Shown here: one piece after another, positions 52,096 to 61,799 of the stretch
Layout: the number at the start of each line of letters is the position of its first letter
Position numbering within the stretch: position 1 is the stretch's first letter
From: Pseudomaricurvus alcaniphilus
GTDB taxonomy: Bacteria; Pseudomonadota; Gammaproteobacteria; Pseudomonadales; Cellvibrionaceae
NCBI RefSeq assembly: GCF_011440395.1
Contig: NZ_JAAOIX010000001.1
Coordinates: 558,001 to 622,000, forward strand
Length of the DNA: 64,000 nt
Direction of reading: 5' to 3'
The notes under the pieces: model-generated
Told to the model about the DNA's origin: nothing
Seen by the model: only the letters and a program-made list of their open reading frames with translations
Database searches by the model: none
Program-made: the position numbers and the translations under genes

Positions 52096-52797
52096 GTGTT
52101 TAATACCAAAATAGTTTCCACTGCGTTCTCTCCGCTAACAGCGCTGCTGCTCCTGCTGTTCACCTTCGGCGCCAACGGCGACGACTACGAGGGCGCTTAC
52201 GATACCCCCATTGATCCGGGCCCGGGGCTGGCCACCATACTGGTGCTGGGCGACAGCCTCAGTGCCAGCTACGGCATCGACGAGCAACAGGGCTGGGTCA
52301 ATCTGCTGCGGCAGAAGTTAAGCGAGGAGAACCTCGAGGCACGCATCGTCAACGCCAGCATCAGCGGTGAAACCAGCGCCGGTGGCACCAGTCGCCTGCC
52401 AAGCCTGCTGCAGATGTACCAGCCCAATATTGTCATCATCGAATTGGGCGGCAACGACGGCCTGCGCGGTTACCCCATCACCAGCATGCGCAAGCAACTG
52501 CAATCCGCCATTACCATGAGCCAGGCCAATGGCGCCCAGGTGTTGTTGCTGGGCATGCAGATTCCGCCCAACTATGGCCAGCGCTACGCCACTATGTTCA
52601 GCAATGTTTACCGCGAACTGCAGCAGAAAAACGACATCGCCCTGGTGCCGTTTTTCCTGCAGGGGGTGGCCGGCAAGCGCGAGCTGATGCAGGCGGATGA
52701 CATTCACCCCACCGCCGCGGCGCAGCCGATTCTGTTGGCCAATGTCTGGCCGGCGCTGTACCCGCTACTCACACGCCTGCAGGTGACGAACAATTAA
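52096..52797 (+). CDS. tesA: TesA-type multifunctional acyl-CoA thioesterase / arylesterase
   Basis: A 233-residue periplasmic SGNH hydrolase. A signal-like N-terminus (about 1-28) is followed by the GDSL block LVLGDSLSASYGI (nucleophile S54), ISGETSAGGTSRLP, the Gly/Asn pair in ELGGNDGLRGYP, and D-x-x-H in ADDIHPTAAAQ. This is the TesA order. It is divergent from ybbA and overlaps the recJ 3' end by 33 bp in convergent orientation. It hydrolyses fatty-acyl esters and thioesters in the periplasm by family analogy. Confidence 0.92.
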   Translation: MFNTKIVSTAFSPLTALLLLLFTFGANGDDYEGAYDTPIDPGPGLATILVLGDSLSASYGIDEQQGWVNLLRQKLSEENLEARIVNASISGETSAGGTSRLPSLLQMYQPNIVIIELGGNDGLRGYPITSMRKQLQSAITMSQANGAQVLLLGMQIPPNYGQRYATMFSNVYRELQQKNDIALVPFFLQGVAGKRELMQADDIHPTAAAQPILLANVWPALYPLLTRLQVTNN

Positions 52798-54507
52798 CTG
52801 CAGACTCTCGCGGCCACGAAACTCATTGATGTCCAGCTGATAGGCCACATGCACGCGGCTGGCCGCTTCGTTGGGCCACTGTTGTAAATCCACGTTAAAA
52901 CAGATGGCGTCGAGCAGGTTCTGCCTGGCCGGGTCGGTGGCCAGCAGCAGCTTGAGGTGCTTTTCCCCGACGATACGCTGCTGCACCAGGTAGAACACAT
53001 TGTCGAACACCGGCTCGGGAAAGTGCTGCCCCCAGGGGCCGGACTCCCGCAGGGTGTAGGCCAGCGCCATATTCAGTTCTTCCTCGGCCAGCTCGCCGTC
53101 GGAGAGCACTTCTGCCTGCAGGTCATTGGCGTTGAGGCTGGCGCGCACCACCTGGTCAAAGGCGCGGGCGAAGTCCGGGTAGCGGTCCCTGCTCAGGCTC
53201 ATGCCGGCGGCCATGGCATGACCGCCAAACTTGTTCAGCAAACCGGGGTTGGCGCTGGCCACAGCGTCGAGGGCGTCGCGAATGTGCAGCCCCTCGATGG
53301 AGCGGGCCGAGCCCTTGATCTCATCGGCGTTGGCGTCGGCAAAGGCGATCACCGGGCGATGAAACTTCTCCTTGATGCGCGAGGCGACAATGCCGATCAC
53401 CCCCTGGTGCCAGTTGCGGTCGTACAGGCACAGGCCCCAGGGCATCTCCTCGCCCTGCTCCAGGTCGATGGACTGCAGGCTGGCGAGGGCCTCCTGCTGC
53501 ATATTGGATTCAATGGCGCGGCGATCGCTGTTGAGTTCGTCCAGCTCCAGCGCCATTTCCAGCGCCAGTGACTCCGACTCGCACAGCAGGCATTCGATGC
53601 CCAGGGACATATCGTCCAGCCGCCCGGCCGCGTTCAGGCGCGGGCCGATGGCAAAGCCCAGGTCGGTGGCCACCAGCCGTTCGGGCCGGCGCTTGGCCAC
53701 TTGCAGCAAGGCGTTTATGCCGGGGCGGCCGCGGCCACTGCGAATGCGCTGCAGGCCCTGGTACACCAGGATGCGGTTGTTGTGATCCAGCGGCACCACG
53801 TCCGCCACGGTGCCCAGTGCTACCAGATCGAGGTAGTCGGCCATATTCGGCTCGGGCAGCAGGTTCTCGGCAAACCAGTTGCGCTGGCGCAGGGCGCCGC
53901 GCAGTGCACTCATCAGGTAGAAGATCACGCCCACCCCGGCCAGGTTCTTGCTGCCGAAGTCACAGCCGGGCTGGTTGGGGTTGACGATGGCATCCGCCGC
54001 CGGCAACACCGGGCCCGGCAGGTGATGGTCGGTGACCAGTACCTTGATGCCCAGCTCCTGGGCCCGGGCCACGCCGTCGATGGAGGAGATGCCGTTGTCG
54101 ACGGTGATGATCAGGTCGGGCTGGCGCTGGCGCGCCACATCGACGATTTCCGGGGTCAGGCCGTAGCCGAAATCAAAGCGGTTGGGTACCAAATAGCTCA
54201 CCTCGGCCGCGCCCATGGCCTGCAGCGCCAGGTAGGCCAGCGCACTGCTGGTGGCGCCGTCGGCATCAAAGTCGCCGACGATGGTGATGGTGTACTGTTC
54301 CGCCAGCGCCTGCAGCAGCAGTTCCACCGCGGCATCCACCCCTTTCAATTGCGCCGGGCGCAGCATGGCCGCCAGGGAGCGCTCCAGCTGCTCCGCCGAC
54401 TGGATACCGCGGGCGGCGTACACCGCCTGCAGGCGCGGGTGCAGGGTGTCGGGCCAGTCTCCCGGCCACTGGGGCGCGGGGCGGCGTACTATGCGGGGGT
54501 CTGTCAT
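52765..54507 (-). CDS. recJ: single-stranded-DNA-specific exonuclease RecJ
   Basis: A 580-residue 5'-3' ssDNA exonuclease acting in recombination and mismatch repair. The DHH phosphoesterase motifs are visible: VGDFDADGATSSA (about 75-87), DNGISS, the DHH motif in VTDHHLPG, GPRLNAAGRL, and GGHAMAAGMSL for the DHHA1 domain. The C-terminal domain is OB-like (VHVAYQLDINEFRG). The start ATG at 54507 is preferred over a TTG nine bases upstream. The 3' end overlaps convergent tesA. 580 aa is normal. Confidence 0.94.
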   Translation of the reverse strand: MTDPRIVRRPAPQWPGDWPDTLHPRLQAVYAARGIQSAEQLERSLAAMLRPAQLKGVDAAVELLLQALAEQYTITIVGDFDADGATSSALAYLALQAMGAAEVSYLVPNRFDFGYGLTPEIVDVARQRQPDLIITVDNGISSIDGVARAQELGIKVLVTDHHLPGPVLPAADAIVNPNQPGCDFGSKNLAGVGVIFYLMSALRGALRQRNWFAENLLPEPNMADYLDLVALGTVADVVPLDHNNRILVYQGLQRIRSGRGRPGINALLQVAKRRPERLVATDLGFAIGPRLNAAGRLDDMSLGIECLLCESESLALEMALELDELNSDRRAIESNMQQEALASLQSIDLEQGEEMPWGLCLYDRNWHQGVIGIVASRIKEKFHRPVIAFADANADEIKGSARSIEGLHIRDALDAVASANPGLLNKFGGHAMAAGMSLSRDRYPDFARAFDQVVRASLNANDLQAEVLSDGELAEEELNMALAYTLRESGPWGQHFPEPVFDNVFYLVQQRIVGEKHLKLLLATDPARQNLLDAICFNVDLQQWPNEAASRVHVAYQLDINEFRGRESLQLIVRHLQACE

Positions 54508-54548
54508 AAGGTCCAATTGCTACCAGTAAGGGGGTTTAAGTAAAAATG

Positions 54549-54574
54549 AAAAACCCGCCGGGGGGCGGGTTTTT
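54549..54574 (-). terminator. rho-independent terminator after thrC
   Basis: CCCGCC, GGGG loop, GGCGGG flanked by five or more A on one side and five T on the other, so it can stop transcription in both directions; it follows the thrC stop on the minus strand. Confidence 0.9.
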
Positions 54575-54592
54575 GTACAGCGGCCGGGTCGA

Positions 54593-55990
54593 TCAGGCGC
54601 GGACGTGGCTGGCGATAAACTTCTGTACCGCCGCCAGGTCCTTGTCCAGCACTTCGAAGCGCTCCTCGCGCTCGAACAGGTCGGCCATATGATGCGGCAG
54701 GGCCGGGTCCTTGTCCTGGCCGGCCTTGCGCACCGCCTCCGGGAATTTGGCCGGGTGCGCGGTGGACAGGCACACCATGGGCACGTCCTGGTTGCGGCGG
54801 GTCTTGCGCGCCGCCTGCAGGCCGATGGCGGTGTGCGGGTCGAGCAGGTATTCGTCGTTCTCGAACACTTCCCTGATCACATCAATGGTCTCTTCGTCGT
54901 CCAGGCGATAGGAGCTGAACAGCGCCCGAGCCGAGGCCAGGGCCTTGTCACTGAGGTGCATGGAACCGGTTTTAAAGTCTTCCATCAACTGCTTGATGGC
55001 GCTGCCGTCGCGGTCGTAGAGGTCAAACAGCAGGCGCTCGAAGTTGCTGGACACCATGATGTCCATGCTCGGCGACAGGGAGTGGATCAGCTCCTTCTTG
55101 GAGTGATCATTGTCGCTGATGCAGCGGTGCAGGATATCGTTGGCGTTGGTGGCGATCACCAGCTGGTCGATGGGCAGGCCCATCTGCTTGGCCAGGTAGC
55201 CGGCAAAGATGTCGCCAAAGTTACCGGTGGGCACGGAGAAGGAGATCGGCCGGGCCGGGCCACCCAGGGCCAGTGCGGCGTAGAAGTAGTAGACGATCTG
55301 GGCCATGATGCGGGCCCAGTTGATGGAGTTCACCGCCACCAGCTGCCGCCCTTCGGGCAGGAATGACTGGTCGCCGAAACTGGCCTTGAGCATATTCTGG
55401 CAGTCATCAAAATTGCCTTTCAAGGCAATGTTGTGGACGTTGTCGGTCAGCACCGAGGTCATCTGCTTGCGCTGCACGTCGGAGACGCGATTGTGCGGGT
55501 GCAGGATAAAGATATCGATGTTGTCGCAGTGGCGGCAGCCTTCGATGGCGGCGGAGCCGGTGTCGCCGGAGGTAGCACCCATCACCACCACTTTCTGGTC
55601 GCGCTTCTTGAGGATATGGTCGAGCAGGTTGCCGAGGAACTGCAGGGCGAAGTCCTTGAACGCCAGGGTTGGCCCCTGGAACAGCTCCAGAATCCACTCG
55701 TTGTGGGCGGTCTGCACCAGGGGGGCAATGGCGTCGTGACGGAAGCCGCTGTAGGACTTGTCGATGATCGCCTGCAGGTCGCTGTCGGAGATCTCCCCGG
55801 CCACAAACGGCGCGATAATCTTGAACGCCAGTTGCTGGTAGGACAAGCCCACCCAGGAGGCGATTTCAGCCTGGCTGAAGGTGGGCAGTTGCTCCGGTAC
55901 GTAGAGACCGCCGTCGGGCGCCAGTCCGGTGAGGATGACATCTTCAAAGGACAGTGACGGGGCTTCGCCACGGGTGCTGATATATTTCAC
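54593..55990 (-). CDS. thrC: threonine synthase
   Basis: A 465-residue PLP enzyme converting O-phosphohomoserine to threonine. The PLP lysine is K112 in TLAFKDFALQF. GATSGDTGSAAI forms the phosphate/PLP loop and SVPTGNFGDIFAGY is also conserved. The long C-terminus (AHPAKFPEAVRKAG) matches the gammaproteobacterial class. It is downstream of hom on the same strand (113-bp gap with repeated GG/CC-rich words), and is followed by a strong terminator, so hom-thrC form a biosynthetic unit. Confidence 0.95.
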   Translation of the reverse strand: MKYISTRGEAPSLSFEDVILTGLAPDGGLYVPEQLPTFSQAEIASWVGLSYQQLAFKIIAPFVAGEISDSDLQAIIDKSYSGFRHDAIAPLVQTAHNEWILELFQGPTLAFKDFALQFLGNLLDHILKKRDQKVVVMGATSGDTGSAAIEGCRHCDNIDIFILHPHNRVSDVQRKQMTSVLTDNVHNIALKGNFDDCQNMLKASFGDQSFLPEGRQLVAVNSINWARIMAQIVYYFYAALALGGPARPISFSVPTGNFGDIFAGYLAKQMGLPIDQLVIATNANDILHRCISDNDHSKKELIHSLSPSMDIMVSSNFERLLFDLYDRDGSAIKQLMEDFKTGSMHLSDKALASARALFSSYRLDDEETIDVIREVFENDEYLLDPHTAIGLQAARKTRRNQDVPMVCLSTAHPAKFPEAVRKAGQDKDPALPHHMADLFEREERFEVLDKDLAAVQKFIASHVRA

Positions 55991-56103
55991 AATCGCCTCT
56001 TTTTTTACTCATTTGGTTTGGCCCCGAGGTTCAGTTTCGGGGCCGGATTCAGGCCCGGGGTTGCAGCCGGGCCTTGGGGGTCAATTCAAGCCTCGGGCTC
56101 GAT

Positions 56104-57423
56104 TCAGCCCAGGGTTTCCACCCGAATGTGGGTCACTTCACCCAGCAATACATCCAGGGCTTCGATACTCTCCACCGCTTCCAGCAGTTTCTTTTCCTGG
56201 GCGCGATCGGTCAAGAGAATCAGCGGTACCGGTGACGGTTCGCCCTCTTCGTCCTCTTCCTCGTTCTCTTTCTGGATCACCGCCTCGATGCTGATGCCGG
56301 AATCGCTCAATATCTGGGTGATCTTGTTCAACACACCGGGGTGGTCTTCAATGATCATGCGCAGATAGTAGGCGGTGGTCACCTCCTCGATGGGCAGGAT
56401 TTCCTGCTCGCGCAGGCTGGCGGCCGCAAAACCCAGGTGCGCCACCCGGCTCTCCGGGGCAGCTGTAGACATGCGCGCCATATCAACCAGGTCGGCAATC
56501 ACGGCTGAGGCGGTGGCTTCGGCGCCAGCGCCGGCACCGTAGTACATGGTCGGGCCAACCGCGTCGCCTTTTACCAGCACCGCGTTCATAACGCCGTCCA
56601 CATTGGCGATCAGACGCCGCCGAGGAATCAGGGTGGGATGCACGCGCAACTCGACGCCCTGCTCGGTCTGGCGGGCAATGCCCAGGTGTTTGATGCGATA
56701 ACCCAGCTCCTCGGCGTTGGCCAGGTCCTGGGGCTCGATGGCACTGATGCCCTCGGTAAAGATCTTGTCGAACTGCAGCGGCATGCCAAAGGCGATGGAG
56801 GCGAGAATCACCAGTTTGTGGGCGGCGTCGATGCCCTCTACATCAAAGGTGGGGTCGGCCTCGGCGTAGCCCTTGGCCTGGGCTTCTTTCAACACATCGG
56901 CAAAATCGCGGCCCTTGTTTTTCATCTCGGTAAGGATGAAGTTGCCGGTGCCGTTGATGATGCCGGCCAGCCACTGGATCTTGTTGGCGCTGAGGCCTTC
57001 GCGCAGGGCTTTGATAATGGGGATGCCACCGGCCACCGCGGCTTCGAAAGCGATGGTCACGCCCTTGGCCTCGGCCAGCTGGAACAGCTCGTTGCCGTGC
57101 TCGGCGATCAGGGCCTTGTTGGCGGTGACCACGTGCTTGCCGTGACTGATGGCGGTTTCCACCAGCTCTTTGGCCACGGTGGTGCCGCCGATCAGCTCCA
57201 CCACCACATCCACGTCGGGGTTGCGGGCCACGTCGAAGATGTCGCGGGTTACCGCCAGGTCGCTGGTATCACAGGCCGGGTTGTCGCGGCGGGCGCCAAT
57301 TTGCTGGAGAATAATGTCGGTACCGGCGCGCGCGCTGATCTCAGCTGCATTCCGCTTCAAGACATTGACCGCACCGCTGCCCACGGTACCCAGCCCACAC
57401 AATCCTACTCTAACCGGCTTCAA
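56104..57423 (-). CDS. hom: homoserine dehydrogenase
   Basis: A 439-residue NAD(P)-dependent enzyme reducing aspartate semialdehyde to homoserine. The Rossmann motif GLCGLGTVGSGAV is at about 8-20; TANKALIAEHGNELF carries the conserved TANK; AGIINGTGNFIL and EGIDAAHKLVILASIAFG follow the family. The last about 85 residues (LRMIIEDHPGVLNKITQIL) are an ACT domain, allowing threonine feedback. The stop is followed by thrC. An inverted repeat lies upstream, at the dsbC end. Confidence 0.95.
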   Translation of the reverse strand: MKPVRVGLCGLGTVGSGAVNVLKRNAAEISARAGTDIILQQIGARRDNPACDTSDLAVTRDIFDVARNPDVDVVVELIGGTTVAKELVETAISHGKHVVTANKALIAEHGNELFQLAEAKGVTIAFEAAVAGGIPIIKALREGLSANKIQWLAGIINGTGNFILTEMKNKGRDFADVLKEAQAKGYAEADPTFDVEGIDAAHKLVILASIAFGMPLQFDKIFTEGISAIEPQDLANAEELGYRIKHLGIARQTEQGVELRVHPTLIPRRRLIANVDGVMNAVLVKGDAVGPTMYYGAGAGAEATASAVIADLVDMARMSTAAPESRVAHLGFAAASLREQEILPIEEVTTAYYLRMIIEDHPGVLNKITQILSDSGISIEAVIQKENEEEDEEGEPSPVPLILLTDRAQEKKLLEAVESIEALDVLLGEVTHIRVETLG

Positions 57424-57460
57424 GGTGACTCCCCTCGCAATTTACTGTTTGGCATGCAAA

Positions 57461-57482
57461 CGCCCCGGACAAAGCCGGGGCG
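57461..57482 (-). terminator. GC-rich hairpin after dsbC
   Basis: CGCCCCGG, six-base loop, CCGGGGCG, followed on the minus strand by TTTGC; a stable stem with a short T tract, between dsbC and hom. Confidence 0.7.
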
Positions 57483-57560
57483 TAATTTTAAGAGCGGGAA
57501 CATTACTGGCCAGCCCCCGCCCTGTCAATGACTGCCGAGCGGAGAGTGGAAAGATGCCGC

Positions 57561-58301
57561 TTACAAGCCCATGCGCTGGGCCAAATCGGCCGCTGGCATA
57601 TAGCCCGGCAACAGCGTGCCGTCTTCGAGGAATATGGCCGGGGTGCCGCGCACACCCAGTTCATTGCCCAGCTTGTACTGCTTGGCGATGGGGTTGTCAT
57701 TACAGTAGGCCACGTCCACCTTCTCCAGGTTCTTCAGCTTGGTAAGGGTGGTCTGGCGATCCTTGGCACACCAGGCCTGGGCGATTTTCTTGTGGGAGGG
57801 GGAATCGATGCCGGCGCGGGGAAACGCCAGGTAGCGCACTTCGATGCCCATGGCGTTGAGCTCAGGCACTTCTTTATGCAGCTTGCGGCAGTAGCCACAG
57901 TCCACATCGGTAAACACATACACGGCGCCCTTGCGCTTGCCCTTGGGCGAGAAAATCACTTCTTCGCTGGCCGGAATAGCCGCCAGCTTGTCGCGGCGGA
58001 TGGGCATCATGGCCAGCTCCTGCATATCCACAAAGCCACCCGGGATAACGCCGTACAGCTTGCCGGTCAGCACATAGCCACCGTCTTCACTCACGTACAG
58101 CAGCGGCCCCTGCTCTACCTGCACCTGGTAGAGGCCGGGCATGGAACTGGCTTCAACCTCGCCGTAGACAAAGTCGGGCCGCGCCGTCTGCAGCTTCTCC
58201 AGAATGGCCGTCGCCACGGCCTTGTCCACGTCTGCGGCGTGAACGGCCCCGGCCAACATCCATATTGCGACCGCAACGGCCAATCGAACTACTTGCTGCA
58301 T
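57561..58301 (-). CDS. dsbC: thiol:disulfide interchange protein DsbC
   Basis: A 246-residue periplasmic disulfide isomerase. Signal peptide to AVHA (about 22). The N-terminal dimerisation domain precedes the thioredoxin fold with the active site C135-G-Y-C138 (DVDCGYCRK) and cis-Pro in GVRGTPAIFLEDG. A second Cys pair (WCAKDR, AYCNDN) is likewise as in DsbC. It is followed by a hairpin; xerD lies upstream on the same strand, the order found in pseudomonads. Confidence 0.94.
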   Translation of the reverse strand: MQQVVRLAVAVAIWMLAGAVHAADVDKAVATAILEKLQTARPDFVYGEVEASSMPGLYQVQVEQGPLLYVSEDGGYVLTGKLYGVIPGGFVDMQELAMMPIRRDKLAAIPASEEVIFSPKGKRKGAVYVFTDVDCGYCRKLHKEVPELNAMGIEVRYLAFPRAGIDSPSHKKIAQAWCAKDRQTTLTKLKNLEKVDVAYCNDNPIAKQYKLGNELGVRGTPAIFLEDGTLLPGYMPAADLAQRMGL

Positions 58302-58515
58302 CCTGTACCTCTATATAAGTCGGGAAAATATAAGTCGGAAAAATATTAAGTCGTGGAACCACAAGGGGAGCACAACAAAGGGGGAACTCTAGCACACTGG
58401 CTCTTGGAACATCACCCTGACAGTTTAGTTCCTGCCTGGGGATTTGCCCACCAGTGGCCTGCGACCGGCCCGCTGCCGACCCGACTGCCACCTCGCCAGC
58501 ATACGCCGCAAATGA

Positions 58516-59451
58516 TCAGGCCCTGGGATGGTGTTCGGCGTGCAGGTTTTTCATGCGCTCGATGGCCACGTGGGTGTAGATCTGGGTGGTGGACAGGTCG
58601 CTGTGCCCCAGCAGCAACTGCACTACCCGCAGGTCGGCACCGTGATTGATCAGGTGGGTGGCAAAGGCGTGACGCAGGGTGTGAGGCGACAGGTCTTTTT
58701 CGATACCCGCCACCAGCGCCCAGTGTTTGATCCGGTGCCAGAAGGTCTGCCGGGTCATGCGGCTGCCGCGCTTGCTGGGAAACAACACGTCGGACGGCGA
58801 TTGCAACAACAGCGGCCGCGCCTCCCGGGCGTAGCGCTGCAACCAGTTGGCCGCCTCGTCCCCCAGCGGGATCAAGCGCTCTTTGCTGCCCTTGCCCAGC
58901 ACCCGTACCACCCCCTGGCGCAGGTTGACATCCGACAGCACCAGGTGGGTCAGTTCGCTGACCCGCAGGCCGCAGGCGTAGAGGATCTCCAGCATGGTGC
59001 GATCGCGCAAGCCCAGTGGGTCGCCGATATCGGGCGCGGCCAACAAGCGCTCGACGTCGCGTTCGGTGAGGGATTTGGGCAGCGTGCGCCGCTGCTTGGG
59101 GCTTTCGATCAGGGCGGTGGGGTCTTGCTTGATGCGACTCTCGCGCAACAGCCAGGCGTAGAAACTGCGGCTACAGGACAGGAAGCGCGCGGTAGAGCGC
59201 GCCGACAACTGCTGCTCCTGCAGCCGAAACGCCAGATATTGGCGCAGGTCTCCGCCGCTGACCCGGTCGAGGCTGACCTTGTGCACGGCGCCCCAGCGGG
59301 CGAACAGCTCCAGGTCGGTGCGATAGGACGACAGGGTGGCGTCGCTCAGGCCCTTTTCAATCCAGATGGCGTCGAGCCAGCTGTCGATAAGCGTCTGGTC
59401 CTGGGGGGTTGGTTTGGGGGCGATGGCAGCGACGGCTTGAGTACCTGAAAT
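58516..59451 (-). CDS. xerD: tyrosine recombinase XerD (start codon non-canonical)
   Basis: Chromosome-dimer resolvase acting at dif with XerC. Catalytic residues are visible: Arg in ACGLRVSELTHL, Lys in GKGSKERLIP, His-x-x-Arg in HTLRHAFATH, His in LLGHSDLSTT, Tyr in QIYTHV. Homology to XerD begins upstream of the first GTG (59286): QDQTLIDSWLDAIWIEKGL, then YRTDLELFARWG, match the normal N-terminus. Between the in-frame TAG (59470-59472) and that GTG there is no ATG, GTG or TTG; an ATT at 59449-59451 and an ATC are the only near-cognate candidates. Coordinates here use the ATT; the safe extent is at least to 59403. Confidence 0.85.
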   Translation of the reverse strand: MSGTQAVAAIAPKPTPQDQTLIDSWLDAIWIEKGLSDATLSSYRTDLELFARWGAVHKVSLDRVSGGDLRQYLAFRLQEQQLSARSTARFLSCSRSFYAWLLRESRIKQDPTALIESPKQRRTLPKSLTERDVERLLAAPDIGDPLGLRDRTMLEILYACGLRVSELTHLVLSDVNLRQGVVRVLGKGSKERLIPLGDEAANWLQRYAREARPLLLQSPSDVLFPSKRGSRMTRQTFWHRIKHWALVAGIEKDLSPHTLRHAFATHLINHGADLRVVQLLLGHSDLSTTQIYTHVAIERMKNLHAEHHPRA

Positions 59452-59518
59452 AGTGAGCGTGACCGCAAACTAGCGAGTTCAGGGGCGCTTTTCAAGGGGA
59501 ATCACCCCAGCGGCGCAT

Positions 59519-59547
59519 AAAAAAAGGCCCCTTTACAGGAGCCTTTT
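59519..59547 (-). terminator. terminator of the rpsP-rimM-trmD-rplS operon
   Basis: On the minus strand AAAGGCTCCT, GTAA loop, AGGGGCCTTT, then seven T. Confidence 0.9.
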
Positions 59548-59568
59548 CGAATCGAGGGGTTGAGACGC

Positions 59569-59925
59569 TTACTTGGCGCCCAACTTTTCCTTGATACGTG
59601 CTGCACGACCAGTGAGGTTGCGCAGGTAGTACAGCTTGGATTGACGGACGGCACCGCGACGCTTGACCGCAATACTGTCTACCAACGGGCTGTGAGTCTG
59701 GAAAGTACGCTCTACGCCGATGCCGTGAGAGATCTTGCGAACGGTGAACGCAGAGTTCAGGCCACGGTTACGAATACCGATAACCACACCTTCGAACGCC
59801 TGCAGACGCTCGCGGTTACCTTCCTTTACTTTCACTTGAACAACCACGGTATCGCCGGGGGCGAAATCGGGGAGGTCCTTCTTCAGTTGTTCGTTTTCCA
59901 GTTCCTGGATGATTTTGTTGCTCAT
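59569..59925 (-). CDS. rplS: 50S ribosomal protein L19
   Basis: A 118-residue ribosomal protein at the 30S-50S interface. [22 protein letters not shown], in part, and [41 protein letters not shown] are diagnostic of L19. It is the last gene of the operon before the terminator. The start is preceded by GGAGACG. Confidence 0.97.
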   Translation of the reverse strand: MSNKIIQELENEQLKKDLPDFAPGDTVVVQVKVKEGNRERLQAFEGVVIGIRNRGLNSAFTVRKISHGIGVERTFQTHSPLVDSIAVKRRGAVRQSKLYYLRNLTGRAARIKEKLGAK

Positions 59926-60036
59926 GATCGTCTCCTGAGACAGTAGTGTAGCTTCACAGCTAGTTAGCCTATTGGGTTAAACCCGGCGGCCATATTGGGG
60001 AACGATAGTTGGCTAATCCAACCGTAAGTTCCCCGG

Positions 60037-60828
60037 TTAATCGTCCTGACCGTTGCCAGCCTGGGCTTGAAAGTCTGCCAGCAAGCCTTGCTGTTCGGCG
60101 GTCAGCTCCTTGTTTTCGAGCAGGTCCGGGCGTCTCTGCCAGGTCCTGCCCAGCGCTTGCTGCAATCGCCAGCGCTTGATCCTGGCGTGGTTGCCGGACA
60201 GTAATACCTCCGGCACCCGCCGGCCCTCGTACACTTCGGGCCTGGTGTAGTGCGGGCAATCGAGCAGGCCATCGGTAAATGAATCCTGCTCCGCTGAGTC
60301 AGCGTGCCCCAACGCCCCCGGCAACAAGCGCACGGTAGCGTCGATCAAAATCATGGCGGCCAGTTCGCCGCCGCTTAATACGTAGTCGCCGACCGACCAT
60401 TCGGCGTCCACTTCAATTTCTATCAGGCGTTCATCAACACCTTCGTAGCGCCCGGCAATCAATACCAGGTTGTCGCCACCCGCCAGTTCCGCTGCACCGG
60501 CCTGGTTGAACTGCTGCCCCTGGGGGGACAGGTAGATCACCTTGCAGCCCGGCTGCGGTTGGGCCTCAGTTGCGCCTTCCGGCACCGCACTGGCCCAGCT
60601 GCGGGCGGCGGCGATGGCGTCGCGCAGGGGCTGAATCATCATCAGCATGCCTGGCCCGCCACCGTAGGGCCGGTCGTCCACCGTTTGGTGGCGGTCCTCG
60701 GTATACTCCCGCGGGTTGAACGTTTGCAGCTCCACCAGCCCCTGCTTCAGGGCCCGGCCGGAGACACCGTAATCGCTCACCGCCGCGAACATTTCCGGAA
60801 AGAGTGTCACTACGGCAATTCGTTGCAA
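60037..60828 (-). CDS. trmD: tRNA (guanine-N1)-methyltransferase TrmD
   Basis: A 263-residue SpoU-type knotted methyltransferase making m1G37 in tRNA with S-adenosylmethionine. [22 protein letters not shown] begins the domain, in part; [47 protein letters not shown] and the Asp in [16 protein letters not shown] are conserved. The start is a TTG at 60828, with GAGAGGG ten bases upstream; the upstream in-frame TTG at 60870 would add a charged tail absent in homologues. It sits between rimM and rplS. Confidence 0.95.
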   Translation of the reverse strand: MQRIAVVTLFPEMFAAVSDYGVSGRALKQGLVELQTFNPREYTEDRHQTVDDRPYGGGPGMLMMIQPLRDAIAAARSWASAVPEGATEAQPQPGCKVIYLSPQGQQFNQAGAAELAGGDNLVLIAGRYEGVDERLIEIEVDAEWSVGDYVLSGGELAAMILIDATVRLLPGALGHADSAEQDSFTDGLLDCPHYTRPEVYEGRRVPEVLLSGNHARIKRWRLQQALGRTWQRRPDLLENKELTAEQQGLLADFQAQAGNGQDD

Positions 60829-60894
60829 AGCCTGGTGCCCTCTCTCGATCTGCTTTCTGCGCCTGTACAACTGCCTGGCGGACAGCGGGCCGGG

Positions 60895-61455
60895 TTAAAA
60901 CTCAGGGTCCCAGTCCACCAGGATAGTGCCGGCGCCCAGGTCAATGTGTTTCACAAACTGGCCCGGCACGTAGGGAATCAGTCGCTCATTGGCGTCCAGG
61001 CTTCCCTCTTCGCCCTGCACCACCAGCACGTCATTGGCGCCGGTCTCAAGCATTTGCTTGACCCGGCCAAGAGCGTAACGCTGGCCTTCGAACTCGGAGA
61101 TGACCTGCAGCCCTTCGAGCTGGTGCCAGTAATACTCACCACTCTCCAGCTGCGGAATCTGGTCCCGCTCCACCGCAATGGATACCCGGCAGAACTGCTC
61201 CGCCAGATCGCGATCGTCCACACCCTTGAGGTGTGCCACCAGGCCGTTGCCGTGGGGGCGATGGGCATCCACTTCGACGCACTTCACCCCGTGGCGGGTT
61301 TTCAGCCACCAGGGGGTGTAGTTAAAAATATTGTCCGCGGGCTCGGTGTCAGAGTGGATCTTGACCCATCCCTTGATTCCGTAAACCGCGGTAATGCGAC
61401 CGACATCGATAAGGTTAGAAACCTTTTGCGCTGAGCTGTCTTTATCTGCGGACAT
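60895..61455 (-). CDS. rimM: 16S rRNA processing factor RimM
   Basis: A 186-residue 30S maturation factor. GRITAVYGIKGWVKIHSDTEP in part is the N-terminal PRC-like beta barrel, followed by YYWHQLEGLQVI and the C-terminal PRC domain (LIPYVPGQFVKHIDLGAGTILVDWD in part). The order rpsP-rimM-trmD-rplS is standard. The acidic C-terminus ends DWDPEF as usual. Confidence 0.95.
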   Translation of the reverse strand: MSADKDSSAQKVSNLIDVGRITAVYGIKGWVKIHSDTEPADNIFNYTPWWLKTRHGVKCVEVDAHRPHGNGLVAHLKGVDDRDLAEQFCRVSIAVERDQIPQLESGEYYWHQLEGLQVISEFEGQRYALGRVKQMLETGANDVLVVQGEEGSLDANERLIPYVPGQFVKHIDLGAGTILVDWDPEF

Positions 61456-61538
61456 TGTCTTTACAACCCTACTATCCGTTGACGATCACTTCAGCGCCTG
61501 GATGCCGGTGCGAGACTGGCTTCAGCCAGCCGCTGCAA

Positions 61539-61799
61539 TCAGGCTGCGGCTTTGGCGGCTTTCTGCTGCTCGTCCAACAACTTGGCAACGCGGTCGGAGC
61601 ACTTGGCGCCCTGCTTTACCCAGAAGTCGATACGCTCGGCGTCAATGCGCAGGCGCTCTTCACCACCACGGGCAATCGGGTTGAAAAAACCAACACGCTC
61701 AATGTAACGACCATCACGAGAGCTGCGGCTGTCAGTTACGGTTACGTGATAGAAAGGACGCTTCTTGGAACCGCCGCGAGAAAGACGAATGCTTACCAT
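61539..61799 (-). CDS. rpsP: 30S ribosomal protein S16
   Basis: An 86-residue protein: [19 protein letters not shown], then [19 protein letters not shown] and [17 protein letters not shown]. Diagnostic of S16. It is the first gene of the four-gene operon, with 221 bp between it and ffh. Confidence 0.97.
   Translation of the reverse strand: MVSIRLSRGGSKKRPFYHVTVTDSRSSRDGRYIERVGFFNPIARGGEERLRIDAERIDFWVKQGAKCSDRVAKLLDEQQKAAKAAA

Noticed and set aside
53701-54543. Plus-strand frame antisense to recJ
   Set aside because: recJ has all DHH motifs on the other strand; this frame has none.
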